Below are positions 1 through 5,429 of a DNA stretch of 10,643 nucleotides, one piece after another. The position numbers and the translations under genes are program-made. Below the pieces are notes generated by a model, which was not told where the DNA came from, ran no database searches, and was given only the letters and a program-made list of their open reading frames with translations. Source of the stretch: Phycisphaerae bacterium (GTDB lineage: Bacteria; Planctomycetota; Phycisphaerae; Sedimentisphaerales; SG8-4); assembly GCA_030613765.1 (NCBI GenBank), contig JAUWLI010000073.1, positions 1 through 10,643 on the forward strand. The letters are read 5' to 3'. How positions within the stretch are numbered: position 1 is the first letter of the stretch; each line of letters opens with the position of its first letter.

Positions 1-398
1 TATTGGGCAAAGGACTTGGGAGAGGAATTAGCAAATATAACCATTTGCCGGAGGACACGACAGATTTTATTTTCGCCATCATCGGTGAAGAGCTGGGGCT
101 GGTCGGAACCGCGGGTGTTATTTTATTGTTTATAGTATTTATCTGGCTTGGGATTCTGGTTGTTGTGCGCTGCCAGGAACGTTTCGGTCAGATTTTGGCT
201 GGCGGAATTGTTTTAACAATCGCCGTTCAGGCAGCAGTTAATATCGGGGTGGTGACGGTTGTGCTGCCGACAAAAGGCATACCTCTGCCGTTTGTAAGCG
301 CCGGCGGAACGAGTATGCTGCTGTCAGCGGCTGCGGCAGGCGTGTTGTTAAATATTGCCAGACAATCCCCCAAAAATAAAATGGGAGAAAAAGAGTAG
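1..398 (+). CDS. ftsW: FtsW, SEDS-family septal peptidoglycan glycosyltransferase (3' part only)
   Basis: C-terminal part of a SEDS-family membrane protein; the gene starts before the window, so the TTG at base 3 is an internal Leu codon. About 131 residues are visible. The segment G-K-G-L-G-R-G, then L-P-E-D-T-T-D-F-I-F-A-I-I-G-E-E-L-G (about residues 16-33), is the classic extracellular loop of FtsW/RodA. The Asp before F-I-F is, as far as I recall, the residue needed for polymerase activity. Three hydrophobic helices follow at about 34-54, 63-86 and 97-117. FtsW polymerises lipid II into septal glycan strands with a partner PBP. FtsW rather than RodA is chosen because murG follows directly. 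The usual I-S-Y-G-G-S-S motif reads V-S-A-G-G-T-S here. The stop codon overlaps the murG start by one base, which suggests translational coupling. Confidence 0.9.
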   Translation, partial: LGKGLGRGISKYNHLPEDTTDFIFAIIGEELGLVGTAGVILLFIVFIWLGILVVVRCQERFGQILAGGIVLTIAVQAAVNIGVVTVVLPTKGIPLPFVSAGGTSMLLSAAAAGVLLNIARQSPKNKMGEKE

Positions 399-1531
399 TG
401 AGCAGCAGGAGTTTTTTCTTTGCCGGTGGGGGGACAGGTGGACATATCTATCCTTCTATGGCCGTGGCCGAGCATATAGTAAAATTCGAACCAACAGCAA
501 AGATAAATTTCTTTATCAGTGAGCGCAGTATTGATGAGCAAATACTATCAAAGACCGGCTTTGAGTACAGTGCGCTTCCAGCCAGGGGCTTTTCCATTTG
601 GCCCGGTAAGCTGATTGGCTTTTGCACTTCGTTCTCAAAAAGTTATGGAATCGCCAAACGAGCAATTGCTGAATGTAAGAACGCAGTTGTAATTGGAGTC
701 GGCGGGTTTATTGCAGCGCCGGCTTGTTTCGCAGCTCATAAGCTAAAGGTGCCTGTCGTGCTCTTGAACGTTGATATTGTTCCCGGGCGGGCAAATAAGA
801 TAATAGGTCGGTGGGCAAACGAGATCTTTTTACAGTTTGAAGATACGAGGCAATATTTTGCCAAAAGAAAAGCGAACATCAATGTTGTCGGCTGTCCCCT
901 GCGGAGTGGCTTTGAGAATCCGGAGCCTGATAAGATTAGGAGTGAATTAGGCCTTGATGAAAATAAAAAGACTTTGCTTATAACCGGCGCATCGAGCGGG
1001 TCAGAAAATATTAATAGAACGGTGTGTTCGCTGTTAGAAAAGTTAGGTGTTTTTGCCGATGATTGGCAGATTGTTCATCTGACAGGGACCGGGAATTACG
1101 ACAAGGTCAGGCAAAAGTACGCCGAGGCAAAGATTGGGCATAAGGTTTTGAGCTACTTTGATGATATGCCGAGCTTATTAGCTGCTGCGGATTTAGTGAT
1201 TGGCCGAAGCGGAGCGGTCAGCATTGCTGAATATGCGGCGGCTTCGGTGCCGAGTATCTGTATGCCTTATCCGTATCATAAGGACAAACATCAGTACCTC
1301 AATGCCGGCAAATTAGTTGAGGCCGGGGCAGCGGTTATAGTAGATGATTTGCCGGATGAAGAAGAACGACAGGGATGGTTGTCGGAAGAACTGGAAGAAT
1401 TGATGAAAGATGAATCAAAGCTCCAGGAGATGCGTCAAGCCTGTAAGTCAATAGCGAGGTTGGATGCCAGTTTGAAAATTACAGAAAAGCTGGTGAAAAT
1501 AGCCGATAGCGGGCCGAAAGGCCGACAATAA
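398..1531 (+). CDS. murG: MurG, UDP-GlcNAc:undecaprenyl-PP-MurNAc-pentapeptide GlcNAc transferase
   Basis: Transfers GlcNAc from UDP-GlcNAc to lipid I, making lipid II at the inner face of the membrane. At 377 residues it is near the usual family length, with two Rossmann-type domains. Visible motifs: N-terminal glycine loop A-G-G-G-T-G-G-H (9-16); G-G-F-I-A-A-P-A (102-109); second-domain loop I-T-G-A-S-S-G-S-E-N-I-N (195-206); nucleotide-sugar site G-R-S-G-A-V-S-I-A-E (269-278) with P-Y-P and K-H-Q-Y-L-N-A (297-303). The start is GTG, chosen because it sits in TAGTG with the ftsW stop and has GGGAG ten bases upstream. Odd point: the block that is H-E-Q-N in E. coli MurG reads L-N-V-D (123-126), although the downstream P-G-x-x-N-K is kept. 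The tail contains a GGCC-GAAA-GGCC tetraloop sequence (1512-1523) just before the stop. It is translated with FtsW, but no murC follows. Confidence 0.93.
   Translation: MSSRSFFFAGGGTGGHIYPSMAVAEHIVKFEPTAKINFFISERSIDEQILSKTGFEYSALPARGFSIWPGKLIGFCTSFSKSYGIAKRAIAECKNAVVIGVGGFIAAPACFAAHKLKVPVVLLNVDIVPGRANKIIGRWANEIFLQFEDTRQYFAKRKANINVVGCPLRSGFENPEPDKIRSELGLDENKKTLLITGASSGSENINRTVCSLLEKLGVFADDWQIVHLTGTGNYDKVRQKYAEAKIGHKVLSYFDDMPSLLAAADLVIGRSGAVSIAEYAAASVPSICMPYPYHKDKHQYLNAGKLVEAGAAVIVDDLPDEEERQGWLSEELEELMKDESKLQEMRQACKSIARLDASLKITEKLVKIADSGPKGRQ
1495..1512 (+). repeat. Near-direct repeat, copy 1 (end of murG)
   Basis: GAAAATAGCCGATAGCGG matches positions 2098-2115 at 16 of 18 bases. Here it encodes K-I-A-D-S-G near the MurG C terminus. 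Confidence 0.4.
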
Positions 1532-1611
1532 GCCACCGATGTCGCAGGGAATTCAATATTCATTCACTACTGGTTGCTTTCGGACTAACTAATAGATGAG
1601 GCTTTTTGCGC

Positions 1612-1649
1612 AAAGAAAAATGGGGCCGACCCTCCTCCGGAACGACCCC
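1612..1649 (-). terminator. Intrinsic terminator, minus-strand transcript
   Basis: Read on the minus strand, GGGGTCG pairs with CGGCCCC (1649-1643 with 1628-1622; one G-U pair). An inner CC/GG stem closes a GGAGGA loop. It is followed by A then TTTTTCTTT (1620-1612). The T-run lies only on this side, so the main direction is minus. The stem could also slow + strand transcription coming out of murG. Confidence 0.65.
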
Positions 1650-1922
1650 TCATTATATTGTTAACAAAACCAGCTTTGCCAGGTCTTCAACACCAAGTCT
1701 ACTGATTTTGAAACTCTCTAAAGGGCGGATTTTTCCTCCTCCTGATAGTCATTGTTAGGATTTCCGCCCAATATAGTCACCTTAAAGGCGAACCATAATT
1801 AACTGCAAAAAATATGCCAATAACAAAAAACATAGACAAAGGACACATACACTCTCACCTAACATTACGCACCAAAAACACTTACGTTTATATATGCCGT
1901 TTGGGCTTCTAAAATAGACAGA
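1612..1922 (-). ncRNA. Candidate small RNA of about 310 nt with two GGAGG-bearing hairpins
   Basis: Inferred from a sigma-70-type promoter just upstream and an intrinsic terminator at the far end, both on the minus strand. The start near 1922 is estimated from promoter spacing. One hairpin pairs GGGCGGA with TCCGCCC (1769-1763 with 1729-1723), with a possible inner TCCT/AGGA stem and an apical loop rich in GGAGG. The second is the terminator hairpin, whose six-base loop is GGAGGA. In the terminator stem two positions that would be C-A mismatches on the + strand become G-U pairs on the minus strand, which favours minus-strand transcription. It could instead be a long 3' UTR of the LtaS-like mRNA. 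A 27-codon hydrophobic ORF (1865 to 1782) lies inside it. I do not recognise a known RNA family such as tmRNA, RNase P, SRP or 6S. Confidence 0.4.
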
Positions 1923-1928
1923 TGTCGC

Positions 1929-1956
1929 ATTTTAACAACGCGTTGTCTTTTGTCAA
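1929..1956 (-). promoter_or_regulatory. Sigma-70-type promoter with a palindromic spacer
   Basis: On the minus strand a perfect -35 TTGACA (1956-1951) is separated by 16 bases from TAAAAT (1934-1929; one mismatch to TATAAT). Nearly all of the spacer is the perfect palindrome ACAACGCGTTGT (1935-1946), placed as an operator would be. Predicted transcription starts near 1922. No annotated protein gene follows on this strand, which is why a small RNA is proposed. Confidence 0.5.
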
Positions 1957-2097
1957 CGCCAACCATGCCCAATCAACCTATTTTTACATATTCGGTACTC
2001 GTAAACTGTTAAGTGGCAGGAAGATTTAGCTGATGTTTACAAAAAACAACATAACTGTGAACAAAATGAACAACTGCAGAGTGCAGACCGTGTATGC

Positions 2098-2115
2098 GAA
2101 AATAGCGGATAGTGG
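2098..2115 (+). repeat. Near-direct repeat, copy 2 (murG-tail-like)
   Basis: GAAAATAGCGGATAGTGG matches the murG tail at 1495-1512 in 16 of 18 bases. In frame it reads K-I-A-D-S-G-L then a stop at 2120-2122, mimicking MurG's K-I-A-D-S-G. The two copies lie 603 bases apart and bracket nearly the whole gene-free stretch. Confidence 0.4.
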
Positions 2116-2138
2116 ATTATAAGCACATAAGACGCAGA

Positions 2139-4136
2139 TTACTTGATTTTACTCCTGCGATATTTGGCCGATGTAACCCTGTTATTCCAGCGACAATGCC
2201 AATAGTCAAAAAGCACTTTTCTGCCTGTTCTCTGCTGGTTGAGCCGAAAAATGCTGTTTTTCCGCCAGGTAATAATGTCATCGGCAATTTTCTGATCCTC
2301 TTGCTCAGCTAACTCAATCCTGACCAACTCAAACGGATCGGTGCGGAGGCCATACACAGAGACCATTTTGTCCATAGGATTGTATATGAACTTTTGATCA
2401 CCTCTTACAAAACCAACAGGGCCCTGCTGCATCCATCCAGAGAAATATACCTTTCTGTCGTCGGCAATATAGCCGAGGGCGTTAGTGCCGTCAAAACCAA
2501 CGCTGTTTGTATCGAAACCAAGAAGAGTCAGCAACGTCGGGGCTAAATCGACGGAGCTGACCGGTTTTGTAACCTTTGTTGCCGGCTTAACTAAGGTCGG
2601 TGCCCGCAAACAGAAGGGTATGCGTAAGACCTCATCGAAAGCAATTCGCTCATGGCCGCTGAGAAGGTGCTCTCCAAACGCTTCGCCATGGTCCCCGACA
2701 ACACAAAGAATCGTGTTGTCCAGCAGATTGAGCCTGTCGAGTTCGGTGTTAAGTGTAGCTAAAAAATTATCGGTGTAAGAAATTGTTTGTCTATAGCGCT
2801 CTACCGGCTCTTTGGCCGGCTCGGCAAACCACTCGGGGACCTCATAGGGATCGTGGGTAACCGAGCAAAGAATCGTCAACATAAAAGGACGTTCCTCAGC
2901 TTTTATCCATTCGGTAATCGGTCCTAACATGGAAAACTCATCACATCCCAGATAGCCGAGAAAGGCGTTAGGGTCGTTCAAATCATCTCTGGCCCAGAAC
3001 TTATCGAAGCCGAGATTATAAACCAAACCGGGCCGAGCCTCGAAGCTGCCTTTTGCCGATTGAAAAAATGCCGTTCGAAAATTCAAGTTCTGTTTTAGAA
3101 TTGTGGCGATGCCGGCATAGGGCTTTGCGGCGGGGACCGTCTCAGCAAGGTCCTGGGAAGCGGATGGTAGTCGACCGGTCAACAAAGCAAACAATCCCTT
3201 TGTTGTATGGGTAAGCGTGGAGCGAGTATTTACAAATTCGGCACCCTGTCCGGCCAAGGCTGTAAGATATGGTGTCAGTTTGCTTTGGGGTTGTGCCAGC
3301 GAAGTATACTGGTATTGAACACCCTCAAGGATGACTATAACTACATTATGGTTTATCCGCTGCGTACGCGGTGAGAATGTAATTTGCACCTCGTCAAAAG
3401 CAGGTATTCTTCGCTTGGCATTTCTGAAATCATCTTTGGCCAGTTGACCGGAATCAGAGAAAAAAAGACTTGTTAAGGCCTTTAAGTGACAATTGTAACG
3501 CATCCCTTCAGAAATTGTTTGTGGTGAGGTTCGCCTTACAACCACATCGCGAAGCGAAACGGTGGCCAGGATAATGATGATACAAATAATGGTTCTCTTG
3601 ATAAAGCGCTTTTGGTTATAAGACGGCAGCATGGGCTTTGTTAGGACGTAAAAGAAAAAGGTAAGACCGATGGCACTGGGGCCAAGAAGAATTACGGCAG
3701 CTTTGGGCATCTCTTTGAGATTAACGCCGACCATGTAGAGTGCGATTAAGGGATCACGGATCACGGACAAAAGGACCGATGGCAGGATTTGTCTTCCCGT
3801 TCTTATCAGCCAGCCTGCATTCATAACCGACCAGGTGCATATTACAGCGGCAAAAATAGTTGTTATGCGGACCACTAATTTTCGAGGCCAGCCAAAACAG
3901 ATCAATGCCAGGATAACTTCAAATCCCAATAGTACGGAGATGTCGGCAAGAATCCAGCCAAAGTATTCATTGACGAGGTCGTAACGCCAGGAATGACGGA
4001 ATTTTACTGCCAGGGTGCAAAATAGCGCGCCGAACATAATAACGCTATATGGCCGGGCAGCAAAAGAGTTATACAAGCGGCGAATAAATCCTACGCTTCC
4101 GACCCCGGAGCTGGATTGTGAAAATCCGTTTTTCAT
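2139..4136 (-). CDS. Membrane-anchored LtaS/sulfatase-like alkaline-phosphatase-superfamily enzyme
   Basis: 665 residues, built like lipoteichoic acid synthase and related phosphoglycerol transferases. About five hydrophobic helices (roughly 31-46, 58-81, 88-110, 146-165, 181-199) are followed by an extracytoplasmic catalytic domain from about 262. Metal-site motifs: V-V-I-V-I-L-E-G (E271), a Thr pair T311/T312 in H-T-T-K-G-L-F-A-L-L-T-G, G-D-H-G-E-A-F-G-E-H (D482, H483, H490), and S-V-T-H-D-P-Y (425-431). At the nucleophile position there is Thr, not the C/S-x-P-x-R formylglycine motif of true sulfatases. Transfer or hydrolysis of a phospho-group (phosphoglycerol or phosphoethanolamine type) is therefore more likely than sulfate ester cleavage. 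The true substrate is unknown. The ATG at 4136 has no clear Shine-Dalgarno. It lies 83 bases after the GH130 gene, with a weak terminator-like hairpin between, so it may be expressed separately. GenBank-style names could be 'sulfatase' or 'LTA synthase family protein'. Confidence 0.82.
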   Translation of the reverse strand: MKNGFSQSSSGVGSVGFIRRLYNSFAARPYSVIMFGALFCTLAVKFRHSWRYDLVNEYFGWILADISVLLGFEVILALICFGWPRKLVVRITTIFAAVICTWSVMNAGWLIRTGRQILPSVLLSVIRDPLIALYMVGVNLKEMPKAAVILLGPSAIGLTFFFYVLTKPMLPSYNQKRFIKRTIICIIIILATVSLRDVVVRRTSPQTISEGMRYNCHLKALTSLFFSDSGQLAKDDFRNAKRRIPAFDEVQITFSPRTQRINHNVVIVILEGVQYQYTSLAQPQSKLTPYLTALAGQGAEFVNTRSTLTHTTKGLFALLTGRLPSASQDLAETVPAAKPYAGIATILKQNLNFRTAFFQSAKGSFEARPGLVYNLGFDKFWARDDLNDPNAFLGYLGCDEFSMLGPITEWIKAEERPFMLTILCSVTHDPYEVPEWFAEPAKEPVERYRQTISYTDNFLATLNTELDRLNLLDNTILCVVGDHGEAFGEHLLSGHERIAFDEVLRIPFCLRAPTLVKPATKVTKPVSSVDLAPTLLTLLGFDTNSVGFDGTNALGYIADDRKVYFSGWMQQGPVGFVRGDQKFIYNPMDKMVSVYGLRTDPFELVRIELAEQEDQKIADDIITWRKNSIFRLNQQRTGRKVLFDYWHCRWNNRVTSAKYRRSKIK

Positions 4137-4151
4137 AACGCGTCAAAATAC

Positions 4152-4172
4152 AAAAAGTGCCGACAAATGGCA
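4152..4172 (-). terminator. Weak terminator-like hairpin after the GH130 gene
   Basis: On the minus strand TGCC-ATTTGTC-GGCA (4172-4158) is followed by C and TTTTT (4156-4152). The stem has only four pairs, so termination would be partial at best. It lies between the GH130 stop and the LtaS-like start. Confidence 0.25.
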
Positions 4173-4219
4173 AGGCGGTTTCTAAAACAGGCCGTGAATA
4201 GCAGACAGAAGATTATATG

Positions 4220-5278
4220 TTAAGCGCTATCCGTTAAATTCAGACTCTCAAATACATCCTGAACAGGCAGCTCTGCATAACAAATAACAGTATCGGCAGC
4301 ACCGTAATAAATTTTGAGTTTATCCTGCTCAAAGAGCAGTCCGCAGGTGAATATCACATTTCCATAAAAACCGCTTACCTCATAATCGGCCTGCGGCTCA
4401 AAGATTGGTTTTTTCGCCCTTGCGATAACCTTCCAGGGCCGGTCGGCATCGAGGAGCACTGCGCCAAGACAGTAGCGGTTGTCGTGGCCCACTCCGTGAT
4501 AAATTTCCAGCCAGCCCCGGGCAACCTTAAAAGGCACTGCACTTGCGCCGACCTTTACCTGGTCCCAGCAATCTTCATCAGGAGCCAACAGCGGGCGATG
4601 ATTTCCCCAGCATATCATGTCGGGCGATTCGGCAATCCAGATGTCCTGCCTCTTAAACAGAGGCGAAACCGGCCTGTGGAGAGCATAATATTTGCCGTTA
4701 ATTCGTTCGGGGAAAAGCAGAACGTCCTTGTTCTCCGGACAGAAAATAATCCCGTGTCGCTTCAAAGACTTAAAATCTTTCGTGGATGCCAGTGAAGTTG
4801 TAATGCCATGAGGACAAACCGCAACGTAAGTAATATAGTATGTTCCGTCAATTAGGCTAATCCGCGGGTCCTCGATTCCGAAGCTTTCTATATCGTTTGC
4901 CGGGCCAAGAGCAGGCGTATCTTCAATATCAAAGTTGATGCCATCGGCGCTGCGTGCCAGCCTCAAATGTGAAATCGATGTTAGATATGTCTCGGTCGGC
5001 CTTGTTATTAACCTTGGGTCGGAAAAATCATTTTCCGGGTCATTTTTCGCAAACTCTTTTAGGACGATGTCACCGTGGTCGACATCATAAACACCGGCTA
5101 ACACCATGTCCGGGTGAACACTAATCGGGCGTTCGGCCACTCGAAGAAGCAGAACAACCTGGTCTTCGAAACGAGTAACACCGGCATTAAAGACGCCGAT
5201 GACTTCATAATCTTCCATGGAAGGCTTAACGTCCTTCGGCCCAATTATTGGATTATGCGGTGAACGAAATATCGACAT
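4220..5278 (-). CDS. GH130-family mannoside phosphorylase or mannosidase
   Basis: 352 residues, the usual size for a five-bladed beta-propeller of glycoside hydrolase family 130, which cleaves beta-mannosides, mostly by phosphorolysis to mannose 1-phosphate. Visible motifs: R-x-x-x-N-P-I-I (5-12), F-N-A-G (30-33), S-F-G-I-E-D-P-R (132-139; D137 would be the family's catalytic acid), A-L-H-R-P (199-203), Q-V-K-V-G-A-S (240-246), Y-H-G-V-G-H-D (260-266) and Y-Y-G-A-A-D-T (324-330). No signal peptide, so it acts in the cytoplasm on imported oligosaccharides. The start is supported by AAGGGG eight bases before the ATG. Which subfamily it belongs to, and so phosphorylase or hydrolase, cannot be settled by eye. 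The motif set resembles the phosphorylase-type groups. It lies 133 bases after the secreted 917-residue protein gene and is probably co-transcribed with it. Confidence 0.85.
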   Translation of the reverse strand: MSIFRSPHNPIIGPKDVKPSMEDYEVIGVFNAGVTRFEDQVVLLLRVAERPISVHPDMVLAGVYDVDHGDIVLKEFAKNDPENDFSDPRLITRPTETYLTSISHLRLARSADGINFDIEDTPALGPANDIESFGIEDPRISLIDGTYYITYVAVCPHGITTSLASTKDFKSLKRHGIIFCPENKDVLLFPERINGKYYALHRPVSPLFKRQDIWIAESPDMICWGNHRPLLAPDEDCWDQVKVGASAVPFKVARGWLEIYHGVGHDNRYCLGAVLLDADRPWKVIARAKKPIFEPQADYEVSGFYGNVIFTCGLLFEQDKLKIYYGAADTVICYAELPVQDVFESLNLTDSA

Positions 5279-5392
5279 TCTACGATCCCCTTAACCGGCG
5301 TTTGGAAAAAATGAACACTTTATGGTAATAATAGCCGGTCGCTATGTTAGATGCAAGTAATCTCGCAGATAAAACTCAAATTGTAACCATAC

Positions 5393-5429
5393 CAAATTTG
5401 AATAGCGTCGTTTATCTTATTCGAATTTG
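5393..5429. repeat. Imperfect inverted repeat spanning a stop codon
   Basis: CAAATTTGAAT (5393-5403) and ATTCGAATTTG (5419-5429) are inverted copies with one mismatch and a 15-base gap. The repeat covers the stop codon of the 917-residue protein gene. The arms are AT-rich and no T-run follows, so it is not a standard terminator. It might stabilise the 3' end between the two genes. Confidence 0.3.

Larger units (their letters stand above)
1532..2138. other. Gene-free AT-rich stretch between convergent genes
   Basis: This 607-base stretch separates the ends of murG (+) and the LtaS-like gene (-). I see no convincing protein gene of normal size. It contains, on the minus strand, a promoter at 1929-1956, two GC-rich hairpins (1723-1769 and 1622-1649) and a T-run after the second. 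Smaller structures are a CTGCA-GAG-TGCAG hairpin at 2074-2086, a weak candidate terminator for the LtaS-like gene about 55 bases past its stop, and a palindrome TTGTTAACAA at 1658-1667. A bare TATAAT lies on the minus strand at 2116-2121 without a matching -35. No clear + strand terminator for murG is visible, although the 1622-1649 hairpin could act in both directions. Confidence 0.7.

Noticed and set aside
1622..1769. + strand small RNA exposing CCTCCTCC anti-Shine-Dalgarno loops
   Set aside because: The terminator T-run and the G-U pairs fit the minus strand; on the + strand the same stem has C-A mismatches. No + strand promoter was seen nearby.
2112..2312. 66-codon + strand ORF overlapping the end of the LtaS-like gene
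   Set aside because: Mostly antisense to the well-supported LtaS-like gene, with no ribosome site and no recognisable character.
3165..3210. Formylglycine sulfatase signature in the LtaS-like protein
   Set aside because: The aligned nucleophile position holds Thr and lacks the C/S-x-P-x-R pattern, so a true sulfatase is unlikely.
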